Assembly (NCBI GenBank): GCA_019636245.1
Contig: JAHBXX010000013.1
Location: forward strand, 1-64,000
Source: Planctomycetota bacterium
Lineage (GTDB): Bacteria > Planctomycetota > UBA1135 > UBA2386
DNA length: 64,000 nt
Direction of reading: 5' to 3'
Shown here: positions 56,397 to 64,000 of the stretch, piece after piece
Layout: each line of letters begins with the position of its first letter
How positions within the stretch are numbered: position 1 is the stretch's first letter
The notes under the pieces: model-generated
Database searches by the model: none
What the model saw: only the letters and a program-made list of their open reading frames with translations
What the model was told of the DNA's origin: nothing
Position numbers and translations under genes: made by a program

Positions 56397-57304
56397 CGCC
56401 CGACCGCGACCGCCTGCGCCGGGCGTTCCGGGTCGCGGGCGGCGGCGCGGCGGAGCCCGCCGGCGGGCCGTCGGCGGACCTGCGCACGTTCCTGCAGCAG
56501 CGCGCCGACCGGTTCCGCGCCCCGCCGCGGCCGATCGTCGACCTGCCGCCCGGGGCCGAGGTGCGCGGCCCGCACGGGGTCTTCTGGCGGCGCGAACTGC
56601 GCTATCCGCGGGAGCACGTGCATGGCAGCGCGCCGCTCGCCGCCGCCTGGCGGCTCGACGGGCCACGGCTGGCGGCGCTCGCCAAGGACCGCGCGTTCGC
56701 CGACCTCGACCCGATGCGCTGCTTGTTCGTCGACACCGAGACCACGGGCCTCGCCGGCGGCGCCGGCACGATCGTGTTCGCCTACGGCCTCGGGTTCCTC
56801 GACGAACAGGAGCTGGTGCTCGAACAGCTGTTCCTGCGCGACTTCGGCGAGGAACCGGCGCTGCTGCGCCACGTGGCGGCCCGCCTCGCCGAACGGCCGG
56901 TGCAGGTGACGTTCGTCGGCAAGAGCTACGACCGCCACCGCATCGCCGCGCGGATGGCGGTGCACAAGGTGCGCGCGCCGGTGCTGACCGCGCCCCACCT
57001 CGACCTCTACCACCTGACGCGTCGTGCGCACGGCGGTTCGTTGCCGAACGCCCGCCTCGGCACGGTGGAGGCGCACCTGCTGGGCCTGGCCCGCGACGAC
57101 GACCTGCCCGGCAGCGAAGCGCCGGCGGCGTTCCTCGACTGGATCCGCGACCGCACCGGCCCGGTCGATCGCGTGCTCGAGCACAATCGCCTCGACGTGC
57201 TGAGCCTCGTCGCGCTGCTCGGCCGGCTCGCCGGCCGGATCAACCGTGCGGACGGTGGCAGCGAGCCGGAGCCGGCGGCACGGGATCGAAGTCGGGCTCG
57301 GTGA
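56390..57304 (+). CDS. mrfB: DEDD 3'-5' exonuclease of the MrfB (YprB) type
   Basis: The protein has 304 residues from GTG 56390, overlapping the mrfA stop by seven bases. RNase-H-fold exonuclease motifs: FVDTETTGLAGGAGTIVF (Asp-x-Glu), later SYDRHR (Asp), and an end EHNRLDVLSL with the last Asp. The order matches YprB/MrfB. The N-terminal ~100 residues include a conserved region ADLRTFLQQR and VFWRRELRYP. It should degrade the damaged strand that the helicase unwinds. The gene end overlaps the yidD gene on the other strand by 65 bases. Confidence 0.85.
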   Translation: MVAPDRDRLRRAFRVAGGGAAEPAGGPSADLRTFLQQRADRFRAPPRPIVDLPPGAEVRGPHGVFWRRELRYPREHVHGSAPLAAAWRLDGPRLAALAKDRAFADLDPMRCLFVDTETTGLAGGAGTIVFAYGLGFLDEQELVLEQLFLRDFGEEPALLRHVAARLAERPVQVTFVGKSYDRHRIAARMAVHKVRAPVLTAPHLDLYHLTRRAHGGSLPNARLGTVEAHLLGLARDDDLPGSEAPAAFLDWIRDRTGPVDRVLEHNRLDVLSLVALLGRLAGRINRADGGSEPEPAARDRSRAR

Positions 57305-57482
57305 ACGGATGGCAGCGGCCGAGCCGCCGCAACGCCAGCAGGCCGCCGCGCACGGCGCCGTGCGCGCGCAGCGCGTCGAGCGCGTAGCGGGAGCAGGTCG
57401 GCCGGAACCGGCAGGTCGGCGGCTTCCACGGGCTCACCAGGCAGCGGTAGAGCCAGACCGGCGCCATCAGGATCCACTTCAC
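57240..57482 (-). CDS. yidD: Membrane protein insertion efficiency factor YidD
   Basis: The protein has 80 residues from ATG 57482. It reads LYRCLVSPWKPPTCRFRPTC, then SRYALDALRAHGAV, RRLGRCHPF and DFDPVPPA. These are the YidD landmarks: C-x-F-x-PTCS-x-Y and a terminal RC-x-P. The protein helps YidC place membrane proteins. It is coupled to rnpA (ATGA). Its last 65 bases overlap mrfB on the opposite strand. Confidence 0.92.
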   Translation of the reverse strand: MKWILMAPVWLYRCLVSPWKPPTCRFRPTCSRYALDALRAHGAVRGGLLALRRLGRCHPFTEPDFDPVPPAPARCHRPHG

Positions 57483-57883
57483 GGCGGTGGCCGCCGTCGT
57501 CGCGGCGCCTCCCGCTTCTGCAGCGCCCGCTGGACCAGGGGCAACAGCTCGGCGCGCAAGCCGGCCAGCGGGAACCGCTCCGGCCGGGGGCGCGGGATCA
57601 ACACGATGTCGATGGCGCCGGGCAGCCGGTGGCGCTCGAGGCGGAAGGCCTCGCGCAACAGGCGCTTCAGCTTGTTGCGCCGGACGGCGCCGCCGTGCTC
57701 CTTGCTGACCGAGACGCCGAGCCGCGACGCCGCGGGGTCGCGTTCGCCCAGGGCGAACACGACCACCGTCAGCCAGTCGCCGCTGGCCCGCTGGCCGCGT
57801 TGGTAGACGCGGCGGAACTGCCGCTGCGACCGCAGGCGCTGCTCGGCCCGCAGCGTCGCTGGGGCGACCGGGTCGAGCGTCAC
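57479..57883 (-). CDS. rnpA: RNase P protein component
   Basis: The protein has 134 residues from ATG 57883. It supports the catalytic RNA that matures tRNA 5' ends. The motif RLGVSVSKEHGGAVRRNKLK, then RLLREAFRLER, is diagnostic (normally RNR-x-KR). N-terminal extension ATLRAEQRLRSQRQFRRVY fits. It is followed by yidD with an ATGA overlap. In most bacteria rpmH lies directly upstream, but here the neighbour is a TPR lipoprotein; rpmH is not in the window. Confidence 0.9.
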   Translation of the reverse strand: MTLDPVAPATLRAEQRLRSQRQFRRVYQRGQRASGDWLTVVVFALGERDPAASRLGVSVSKEHGGAVRRNKLKRLLREAFRLERHRLPGAIDIVLIPRPRPERFPLAGLRAELLPLVQRALQKREAPRRRRPPP

Positions 57884-57902
57884 CAGGGGCGCGCTCCCGC
57901 GG

Positions 57903-58868
57903 TCACTGGTCGAGCGCCTTCATCGCCAGCGTGACCTTGTCGCTGGAGGGCGGCAGGTTCGAGGTGGCCAGGAACTTGCGGAAGTCGGCCTTGGCCTCCT
58001 CGGTGCGCTTCAGCTCCATCAGCACGCGCCCGCGATTGTAGTAGTCGACGCTGCGCTTGGGGTCCAGCTCGAGCACGCGGTTGAGCTGCACCAACGCCTG
58101 GTCGTGCTGCTTGCGGTTGTAGTGGTGGTCGGCGAGCAGCGCCCGCACCTCGAGTTCCTCGTTCTCGAGCGCGCGCAGGCGCTGCACCTGCTCGGTCTCG
58201 TAGGCCGGCACGAGGGTGCGCTCGACTTCGCGCTTCACCGTCTGCTGGTCGGTCGCCGCCTGGGTCAGGTAGGAATTGGCGGCCGCGACGAAGGCCAGGT
58301 CGTCGCCGAGGTCCTGCGCGATCTGCAGCTGGTGGCTCCAGGCGAGGCGCAGGACCTCGCCGCGGGCGATCAGCACGTCGAGCACGCCCTTGGCCTCGAG
58401 CAGCAGCTTCTGCCCCTCCGCGCGGCGCTCGTCCGCGGTCTGCAGCAGCTCGGCGCCGTCGGGCGCGCGCGACGCCTGGCCGCGCAGGCGGACCTCCTCG
58501 CCGAGCCGGCGCCGCCCCTGCTTCTGCAGCGCCATCGCATAGGGCAGCAGCACGAACGGCTCGTGCCTGGCCGGGGCCCGGCGGGCGTAGACCTGCGCGA
58601 GCGTCCGGGTCGCCTCGTCGAGCAGGCGGTGGTCGGTGCTGAGCGCGCTGCCGCTCTGGCGCAGCAGCACCGTGCCGCGCAGGGCCTGCAGCTGGTAGTC
58701 GTCCGGGTCGATGGCGAGGCCGCGGTCGACCTGGTCGAGCGCCTGTTCGAGGCGACCGCCCTCGAAGTAGTACTTGGCGTTGCGCTGGTGGCTGGCGAGC
58801 AGCTGCTGCTGCTCGTGGTCCAGGGAACTGCAGCTCGCGAGCAGCAACAGGAGGGCGGCGTGGCGCAT
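57903..58868 (-). CDS. TPR-containing lipoprotein
   Basis: The protein has 321 residues from ATG 58868. The signal ends in LLLLLASC (lipobox). TPR-like repeats at ~25-80 (NAKYYFEGGRLEQALDQVDR) and again at ~245-300 (RKQHDQALVQLNRVLELDP, RVLMELKRTEEAKADFR) flank a helical middle (KREVERTLVPAYETEQV). It probably sits in the periplasm or outer membrane and scaffolds protein complexes; no partner is known. A TATCCT box lies 63 bases upstream. The rnpA start is 20 bases beyond the stop, so the three genes may be co-transcribed. Confidence 0.85.
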   Translation of the reverse strand: MRHAALLLLLASCSSLDHEQQQLLASHQRNAKYYFEGGRLEQALDQVDRGLAIDPDDYQLQALRGTVLLRQSGSALSTDHRLLDEATRTLAQVYARRAPARHEPFVLLPYAMALQKQGRRRLGEEVRLRGQASRAPDGAELLQTADERRAEGQKLLLEAKGVLDVLIARGEVLRLAWSHQLQIAQDLGDDLAFVAAANSYLTQAATDQQTVKREVERTLVPAYETEQVQRLRALENEELEVRALLADHHYNRKQHDQALVQLNRVLELDPKRSVDYYNRGRVLMELKRTEEAKADFRKFLATSNLPPSSDKVTLAMKALDQ

Positions 58869-58931
58869 CGGCAAGGGGGCGGTTGCGGGCGGCGTCGGGC
58901 GGCGCGGGGGAGGGTCCGCCGCGGGGGAGGG

Positions 58932-58937
58932 AGGATA
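58932..58937 (-). promoter_or_regulatory. -10-like TATCCT of the TPR lipoprotein gene
   Basis: On the minus strand TATCCT lies 63 bases before the ATG at 58868, in the 145-base gap to the divergent oxidoreductase gene. Confidence 0.35.
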
Positions 58938-58988
58938 CGGGCCGGGAACCACCGCGCAAAGCGCCGCGACCGGGGGCGCGGGATGCGG

Positions 58989-58994
58989 TAGCCT
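58989..58994 (+). promoter_or_regulatory. -10-like TAGCCT of the Gfo/Idh/MocA gene
   Basis: TAGCCT ends 19 bases before ATG 59014. It follows the recurrent box pattern. Confidence 0.4.
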
Positions 58995-59013
58995 GCGGCC
59001 TCGGGCCCAAGCC

Positions 59014-60315
59014 ATGACCTCCACCGCCACCTCGCGCCGTTCGTTCCTCGGCGGAGCCGCCGCCTCGGCGGCCGCCATCGCCGCCAGTGGTTCCCTCGGC
59101 GCCCTGCGCGCGGCGATGCCGGTGCACCAGGGCGGCGCCCGCCTGCGGATCGGTGTCGTCGGCATCGGCGGCCGCGGCGCGGGCGCGACGGCGAATGCGC
59201 TGCTGGCGCATCCCGAGAACGTGCTGCATGCCGTCGGCGACGCCTTCGCCGACCGGCTCGAGATCGGCCTCGCCGAGGTGACCGTGGCGCTCGCCGAGCG
59301 GCAGCGTCAGCAGCAGGTCGACGTGCCGCCCGAGCGGCGCTTCGTCGGCATCGACGCGATCGACCAGGTGCTGGCGGCCGGCGTCGACGCGATCGTGCTG
59401 GCCACGCCGCCCGGCTTCCGGCCCGCGCAGATCGAGAAGGCCGTCGCCAAGGGCGTGCACGTGTTCGCGGAGAAGCCGATCGCCGTCGACGCGCCCGGCG
59501 TGCGCCGGGTGCACGCGGCCTGCCAGCTCGCCGCGACCAAGGGCCTGTCGATCGTCAGCGGCCTCGTCTACCGCTACCACGAAGGCCGCCGCCGGCTCGT
59601 CGAACGCCTGCACGAAGGCGGCGTCGGCGAGATCCTGGCGATCCAGGGCGACTACATCACCAACGAGCTGTGGAGCTGGCCGCGGCAGCCGCAGTGGTCG
59701 CTGCTCCAGTGGCAGGTGCGCAACTGGCTCTACTACCCGTGGCTGTCCGGCGACCTGATCGCCGAGCAGCACATCCACACGCTCGACATGATGGCGTGGA
59801 TCAAGCGCGACGTGTACCCGACCGGCGCGGCCTCGCTCGGCGGCCGGCAGAAGCGCGTCGATCCGCTGTTCGGCACCGTCTACGACCACTTCGCCACCAT
59901 CTACGAGTGGGACGACGGCACCCGCGGCTACAGCTACTGTCGGCAGCAGGACAACTGCTGGCGCAACGTCAACGAGTACGTGCTCGGCACGGAGGGACGG
60001 GCCAACGTGTTCCAGGGCACGATCGCCGGTGCCCACGCGTGGCGGTTCGACGGCAAGGTGCCGGAACCCTACCAGCGCGAGCTGACCGACATGTTCGCGG
60101 CGATCCGCGGTGGCCAGCGCATCGACAACGGCGACTACATGTGCAGGAGCACGCTGATGGCGCTGATGGGCCGCATGGCGGCCTACACCGGCCAGCGCAT
60201 CACCTGGGACCAGGCGTGGAACAGCCAGGAGGTGCTGATGCCGGAACCGCTCGACTGGGACGGCGAACCGCCGCCCAGCGAGGTCGCCCGGCCGGGGGTG
60301 ACCAAGTTCGTCTGA
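59014..60315 (+). CDS. Exported Gfo/Idh/MocA-family oxidoreductase (Tat signal)
   Basis: The protein has 433 residues from ATG 59014. The N-terminus ATSRRSFLGGAAASAAAIAA is a twin-arginine (Tat) signal, so a folded, cofactor-loaded enzyme is exported. The Rossmann fold begins with RIGVVGIGGRGAGATANALL, then AIVLATPPGFR and VHVFAEKPIAVDAPG (EKP, the conserved Lys). The C-terminal part IAEQHIHTLDMMAW carries His/Asp of the active site. It oxidises sugars or sugar-like compounds with tightly bound NAD(P). Such exported copies are numerous in planctomycetes. Substrate unknown. Confidence 0.92.
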   Translation: MTSTATSRRSFLGGAAASAAAIAASGSLGALRAAMPVHQGGARLRIGVVGIGGRGAGATANALLAHPENVLHAVGDAFADRLEIGLAEVTVALAERQRQQQVDVPPERRFVGIDAIDQVLAAGVDAIVLATPPGFRPAQIEKAVAKGVHVFAEKPIAVDAPGVRRVHAACQLAATKGLSIVSGLVYRYHEGRRRLVERLHEGGVGEILAIQGDYITNELWSWPRQPQWSLLQWQVRNWLYYPWLSGDLIAEQHIHTLDMMAWIKRDVYPTGAASLGGRQKRVDPLFGTVYDHFATIYEWDDGTRGYSYCRQQDNCWRNVNEYVLGTEGRANVFQGTIAGAHAWRFDGKVPEPYQRELTDMFAAIRGGQRIDNGDYMCRSTLMALMGRMAAYTGQRITWDQAWNSQEVLMPEPLDWDGEPPPSEVARPGVTKFV

Positions 60316-60419
60316 ACGGCCGGGGCCCGAGTCCCGGAACGGAAACGGCGACCCGCCGATGCCATCGTCGCGTGACGCGGCGGGAGCGCAGCCGGCCGGC
60401 GGCCGCCGGGGCCGCGTGG

Positions 60420-60425
60420 TAGGGT
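60420..60425 (+). promoter_or_regulatory. -10-like TAGGGT, leaderless spacing
   Basis: TAGGGT ends seven bases before GTG 60433, as for miaE. Confidence 0.45.
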
Positions 60426-60432
60426 TCGCGGC

Positions 60433-60954
60433 GTGAACACGATGACAGTCATGGGGCCAGCTGGCGCGTGGGCGCCGACCGGTGCGGGGAGCGACGTTCC
60501 CGTGGCGTTCGCCGACTGCCGGCGGCAGGGCGATCGTCGGTGCCGGCCGACGCCGATCTGGAGCCGGTATGCGCTGTTCGGCGGTCGCCGCCGCGCGGTG
60601 CGGCGGACGGGCGAGCGGGAGGGCGCGTTCGTCGACGTGCACGGTCCGGGCCTCCTCCTCCTGGTGACCGCGATCGTCGCGCTCAACGTGCTCGACGCCT
60701 GGTTCACGCTGCTGTTCCTGTCGCACGGCGGACGCGAGCTGAATCCCGTCGTGCAGATGGTGCTCGACCTCGACAGCCATCCGTGGCCGTTCGTCGGCTT
60801 CAAGACGATCGGCATCGGCCTCGCCTGCGCGTTCCTGGTCCTGACCGAGAACTTCCGCCCGGCCCGCCTCGGGCTGTGGTTCGTGTTCGGCGGCTACACG
60901 CTGCTGCTCGCCTGGCACCTGTACCTCTTCGCCGGCCTGCCGCCGGCGAACTGA
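60433..60954 (+). CDS. Small membrane protein, DUF5658-like
   Basis: The protein has 173 residues from GTG 60433. The N-terminal ~70 residues are basic and Cys/Arg-rich (FADCRRQGDRRCRP). The rest has three membrane spans: LLLLVTAIVALNVLDAWFTL, the region after ELNPVVQMVLDLD, and FVFGGYTLLLAWHLYLF. The ELNPVV block with a following span is typical of DUF5658, from memory. Function unknown. Confidence 0.75.
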   Translation: MNTMTVMGPAGAWAPTGAGSDVPVAFADCRRQGDRRCRPTPIWSRYALFGGRRRAVRRTGEREGAFVDVHGPGLLLLVTAIVALNVLDAWFTLLFLSHGGRELNPVVQMVLDLDSHPWPFVGFKTIGIGLACAFLVLTENFRPARLGLWFVFGGYTLLLAWHLYLFAGLPPAN

Positions 60955-61027
60955 TCGGCTCGACAGCGTGGCCGACCGGGGGCCATGATGCCGCCCGGAT
61001 GCGCCGCCACCCCGGAGCCTGCCCCGC

Positions 61028-62218
61028 ATGCGCCTGGTGCGCATCCTGACCCGACCGAACCTGGGCGGGCCGATGCAGCAGGCGATCGCCCTGTGGCACG
61101 CCCACCGCGCCCTCGGCGTGCAGACCCTGCTCGTCACGGGAGTCGTCGACGGCGCCGAGACCGCGGTCGATGGCGCGGCGGCAGGGTTGCCGATCCTGGC
61201 CTACGAAGAGGCCTGCCGGCTCGGCCCGGCTGCCGCCGGCTGGGTCGTGCTGCCACACCTGCGCCGCGGCCTGGCGCCCTGGCGCGACGTGCGGGCGGGC
61301 CAGGCCTTGCGCCACCTGTTGCGGCGGGTGCGGCCGGACGTCGTGCACACCCACACCAGCAAGGCCGGGTGGCTGGGGCGGCGCGCGGCGATGCGCTGCG
61401 GCGTGCCGTGGATCGTGCACACGTTCCACGGCCACGTGTTGCAGGACTACTTCGGCTGGCTGGGCTCGGCCTGGATGCGGGCCCTCGAGCGGCGGCTGGC
61501 GGCACGCACCGACGTGCTGGTCGCGGTCAGCGACAGCTGCGCCGAGGAACTGGCCGCCGCCGGCGTAGCCGGGCGCGGGCGGTTCCAGGTGGTGCCGCCG
61601 GCGGTGCCGCTGCCGGCCCTGCTGCCGCGCGCGGTCGCGCGGTCGCAGCTCGGCATCCCGCCGGCGCAGGTGAGGCTGGCCTGCGTCGGGCGCCTGGTGC
61701 CGATCAAGCGCGTCGAGCACTTCGTCGACCTGCTGGCCGGGCAGCCGACCTGGCATGGCGACGTGTTCGGCGATGGGCCGCTGCGCGCGGAACTGGCGGC
61801 CCGCATCGCCGCGCGCGCGGCCGGCCGCGTGCACCTGCGCGGCGCCGTGCCCGCCGTGGCCGGGCTGCTGCCGGCCTACGATGCGCTGGTCGTGCCGAGC
61901 GTGCGCGAAGGCTGCCCGCTGGTCGCGGTCGAAGCGTTCGCGGCCGGGGTGCCGGTCGTCGGCTACGACGTGCCCGGCGTGCACGACGCCCTGGCCCAGG
62001 GGCGTGGGGTGCTGGTGCCGGCGGCGGCGGGGGTGCCGGGGCTCGCCGCGGCCGTGGCGGCGACCGTTGCGGAGCCCGCCAGGGTCGCCGCGTGCACCGC
62101 GGCGGCGCGCGGTGCCATCGATCGTTTCGAGCCGTCCGCCGTCGCCCGGCGGCTGCTCGCCCTCTACGACCTGCGCAACCGCGGCGGCGGCCGTTACGAT
62201 GCCGCCCCGTCGGGCTAG
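61028..62218 (+). CDS. Glycosyltransferase, GT4 family (GT-B fold)
   Basis: The protein has 396 residues from ATG 61028. Two Rossmann halves. N-terminal part: LVRILTRPNLGGPMQQAI, PDVVHTHTSKAGWLGRRAAM. C-terminal nucleotide-sugar part: CVGRLVPIKRVEHFVDLL (the K-R lysine), DVFGDGPLRAEL, VPSVREGCPLVAVEAFAAGV (EX7E pair) and PVVGYDVPG. It transfers a sugar to a lipid or polysaccharide acceptor in the cytoplasm. The stop is close to a TACGAT box that serves the next gene. Confidence 0.92.
   Translation: MRLVRILTRPNLGGPMQQAIALWHAHRALGVQTLLVTGVVDGAETAVDGAAAGLPILAYEEACRLGPAAAGWVVLPHLRRGLAPWRDVRAGQALRHLLRRVRPDVVHTHTSKAGWLGRRAAMRCGVPWIVHTFHGHVLQDYFGWLGSAWMRALERRLAARTDVLVAVSDSCAEELAAAGVAGRGRFQVVPPAVPLPALLPRAVARSQLGIPPAQVRLACVGRLVPIKRVEHFVDLLAGQPTWHGDVFGDGPLRAELAARIAARAAGRVHLRGAVPAVAGLLPAYDALVVPSVREGCPLVAVEAFAAGVPVVGYDVPGVHDALAQGRGVLVPAAAGVPGLAAAVAATVAEPARVAACTAAARGAIDRFEPSAVARRLLALYDLRNRGGGRYDAAPSG
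62195..62200 (+). promoter_or_regulatory. -10-like TACGAT
   Basis: TACGAT lies 35 bases before ATG 62236, inside the end of the glycosyltransferase gene. Confidence 0.3.
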
Positions 62219-62235
62219 GCGCCCCTGGCTGTCGC

Positions 62236-62979
62236 ATGCGCTCCACCCTGCTGCCATGGTTCCTGCTGTCGTGCGCTGCCTGCGGCGACATCGATGTGCG
62301 CTCGGTGCGCACCCGCGACGGGATGCTGGCCGGCGAGTGGACGGGTTCGTGGCAGTCGCTGCAGGGCGGCGGCGACGGCATGCTCCTGCTGCGGATCCAG
62401 GACTTCGGCGGCGAACCGGTGGTCGGCGTGCAGATCTCCCATCCCTGCCTGCCGCCGGCCGACTACGAGTTCCGCGCCACGGCGTCGACGTTCGAACTGC
62501 TGGCGGCGGGAGAAGTGGTCTTCGGCGCCGTGCTCGGGCCGGAGCGCACCCTGGTCGGGACCTACGGCTGCGCGGTCGATACCGGGGCGTGGGACGCCAC
62601 CTGGCAGCGCACCCTGCCCGACCCGGTCGACCTGAGCGGGCAGTGGCTCGGCAGCGTGGCGGTGCCCGACCTGCCGCCGCGCACGCTGGTGTTGCAGCTC
62701 TGGCAGACCGTGCGTTCGGGGGCGCTGGTGATCGAGGGCACGCTGCGCCTGCCGGAGGTCATGGTGCAGCCGCTGGCGATCGTCGGCACCGTGCAGTTCC
62801 GCGACGGCGCCTTCGACCTCGTGCTGGTCAGCGCGGCCAGCGCGTTCCCCCTGGTCCACCTGGCCGCACTCGGCGACACGCCGACGCGGCGGATCACCGG
62901 TGGCCAGCTGCAGGCGGCGATCGATCCGTCGTTGCCGCTCGTGCAGGCGACGTGGGAAGCCCAGTGGCAGCAGCGCTGA
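62236..62979 (+). CDS. Hypothetical lipoprotein
   Basis: The protein has 247 residues from ATG 62236. The signal ends in LLSCAAC (lipobox). The mature protein is strand-rich: AGEWTGSWQSLQGG, GMLLLRIQDFGGEPVVGVQI, DLSGQWLGSVAVPDLP, VIEGTLRLPEVMV and GAFDLVLVSAAS. Two lipocalin-like halves, each with G-x-W near the front, are possible. No family named. Lies between the glycosyltransferase and NUDIX genes. Confidence 0.75.
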   Translation: MRSTLLPWFLLSCAACGDIDVRSVRTRDGMLAGEWTGSWQSLQGGGDGMLLLRIQDFGGEPVVGVQISHPCLPPADYEFRATASTFELLAAGEVVFGAVLGPERTLVGTYGCAVDTGAWDATWQRTLPDPVDLSGQWLGSVAVPDLPPRTLVLQLWQTVRSGALVIEGTLRLPEVMVQPLAIVGTVQFRDGAFDLVLVSAASAFPLVHLAALGDTPTRRITGGQLQAAIDPSLPLVQATWEAQWQQR

Positions 62980-62995
62980 GGGCTGCCGGCCGGCG

Positions 62996-63451
62996 ATGAG
63001 CGAAGTCGGCGACGGCGACTTCCTCGGCGCCTTCGCGGTCGTGGAGCGGGCTGGGCGGATCCTGTTCGTCGGCAACGACCGCACGATCGGCGGCCGGGAC
63101 GTGCGCACGTGGGACCTGCCGGGCGGACGCGTCGAGCCCGGCGAGCTGCTCGGCGAGGCCCTGGCGCGCGAGCTGGCCGAAGAGACGGGGCTGCGCCTGC
63201 TCGGTCCGCCGCGCTTCCTGTTCGTGCAGGAGGGCGAACGCCGCGGTCCCGGCGGTCGCCTGCACGCCTGGCGGTCGTTCTTCTTCGCGGTCGACGTGGC
63301 CGGCGAACCCGTGGCGGGCGCCGAGGTGCGGGCGGTGCGCTGGATGGACCCCGGCGAGCGGGAGCGCGAGCTCACGGCGCCCTACCACGACAGCTTCCGG
63401 CGGTGGCTCCAGCAAGGCGGCGCCTTCCACGGTTCGACCTGGCGCGATTGA
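62996..63451 (+). CDS. NUDIX hydrolase
   Basis: The protein has 151 residues from ATG 62996. The NUDIX box is complete: GGRVEPGE, then EALARELAEETGL (Gx5Ex7REUxEExGU). The first strands are GAFAVVERAGRILFVGNDRT and TWDLPGG. Substrate (nucleoside diphosphate derivatives) cannot be specified. The C-terminal WMDPGERERELTAPYH is normal for the fold. It follows the lipoprotein by 16 bases. Confidence 0.92.
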   Translation: MSEVGDGDFLGAFAVVERAGRILFVGNDRTIGGRDVRTWDLPGGRVEPGELLGEALARELAEETGLRLLGPPRFLFVQEGERRGPGGRLHAWRSFFFAVDVAGEPVAGAEVRAVRWMDPGERERELTAPYHDSFRRWLQQGGAFHGSTWRD

Positions 63452-63496
63452 GATCGAATCCTGCGACCGCGGGCGGCGGGCGTGCACTCTGCCCGC

Positions 63497-64000
63497 ATGC
63501 TGGTTTGCGCTGCCCTGCTGCCGCAGGTCCTGCTGACGGTGCCGCTCGATGGTGGGCCGGTGCGCTTCGGCGCGCCGCTGCCGGCGGCGGCCGTGGCCCG
63601 GGGACTGCGCGCAACGGGCGACGCCGCGCTGCAGTGGCGGCGGCTGCCGATCGGCGACCCCCGCGCGGATCCGGTGTGGGTGGAGCTCGCGCTGACGGGG
63701 CGCGGCAGCGCACGGATCGTGGCCGGCGGCGACGGGCCCTGTCCGGACGGCTGCGGTCCGGTGGTGCGGTGGGAGTCGCGGCAGCAGGAGGGCCCGCACG
63801 GCCGCGAGTCCACGGCGACGTGGCTCTGGCACACCGGCGAACGCGACGTCGTGCTGCGGGTCGAGTTCACGGCCGGTGCGGCGATCGACGGCGAGACCTT
63901 CGCGGGGGGCGAAGCGATGACCTGCTGGGAGGGCGATGCGGCGTCGCGGGCGCGCGTCCTGTGCCGGCTGCCGCGGGCGGTGTTCGTCGCGGCGGGCATC
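63497..64000 (+). CDS. Exported protein, N-terminal part (gene runs off the window)
   Basis: From ATG 63497 the frame stays open to the last base (168 codons, no stop). It begins LVCAALLPQVLLTVPLDGGP, a short signal-like start, then VRFGAPLPAAAVARGLRA, LALTGRGSARIVAGGDG, TATWLWHTGERDVVLRVEFT and GEAMTCWEGD. The layout (a signal, then beta-rich modules with the phrase VRFGAPLP) resembles the N-terminal part of large exported polysaccharide-active or adhesin proteins of planctomycetes. Nothing is certain without the rest. Confidence 0.65.
   Translation, partial: MLVCAALLPQVLLTVPLDGGPVRFGAPLPAAAVARGLRATGDAALQWRRLPIGDPRADPVWVELALTGRGSARIVAGGDGPCPDGCGPVVRWESRQQEGPHGRESTATWLWHTGERDVVLRVEFTAGAAIDGETFAGGEAMTCWEGDAASRARVLCRLPRAVFVAAGI

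Noticed and set aside
60320..60337. Terminator after the MocA gene (CCGGG...CCCGG)
   Set aside because: The stem has only five base pairs and no T-run; such pairs are common by chance in this GC-rich DNA.

Overview
The window reads as a contiguous piece of a very GC-rich bacterial chromosome. The cell type is Gram-negative: there are many lipoproteins, an OmpA-type protein, an outer-membrane beta-barrel candidate and a Tat-exported oxidoreductase. The mix of an FHA-Ser/Thr kinase, a HEAT/von Willebrand A protein, a SUMF1-type lipoprotein, an ECF sigma factor with a giant membrane anti-sigma protein, SelB and a TIGR03545/TIGR03546-type fusion suggests a planctomycete. This is an inference from gene content, not from a marker gene. 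No rRNA, tRNA or CRISPR array was seen.

Layout. Positions 1-3655 are an accessory, decaying region. It holds the end of an RHS protein with a GC-poorer tail, an overlapping lipoprotein that could be its immunity partner, a frameshifted IS66-type accessory gene, a toxin-antitoxin pair with a frameshifted toxin, and two RHS fragments flanking an integrase fragment. From 3659 onward the DNA is a dense, well-kept chromosome.

3.6-15.1 kb: site-2 protease, ETHE1-like hydrolase, a 1205-residue lipoprotein, MiaE, a lipase-like hydrolase, an OmpA lipoprotein, a SUMF1-like lipoprotein and RsmA. 15.7-26.5 kb: DnaG and RpoD, a C4 zinc-ribbon coiled-coil protein, SelB, an acidic membrane protein and a HEAT-VWA protein. 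26.5-41.3 kb: metabolic genes (threonine aldolase, phosphohexomutase, SAM hydrolase, arginase, PurN, purine nucleoside phosphorylase), an FHA kinase and TilS. 41.3-47.6 kb: GapA-Pgk, a HAD protein with altered catalytic motifs, and an ECF sigma/anti-sigma pair. 47.6-53.2 kb: a tightly packed run of a TIGR03546/TIGR03545-like fusion, a YceH-like protein, an unknown probable barrel enzyme and a PafA-type phosphatase. 54-57.9 kb: a probable MrfA-MrfB DNA repair pair, then YidD and RnpA on the other strand. 57.9-64 kb: TPR lipoprotein, Gfo/Idh/MocA oxidoreductase, glycosyltransferase, lipoprotein, NUDIX hydrolase and a gene cut by the window edge.

Two general features stand out. Many genes are translationally coupled by ATGA or GTGA overlaps. 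A -10-like hexamer TANNNT recurs just before genes that head transcription units; in at least eight cases it lies only 6-7 bases before the start codon, which points to leaderless mRNAs. This motif also decides several start choices here (for example GTG 3672, GTG 9682 and GTG 60433).
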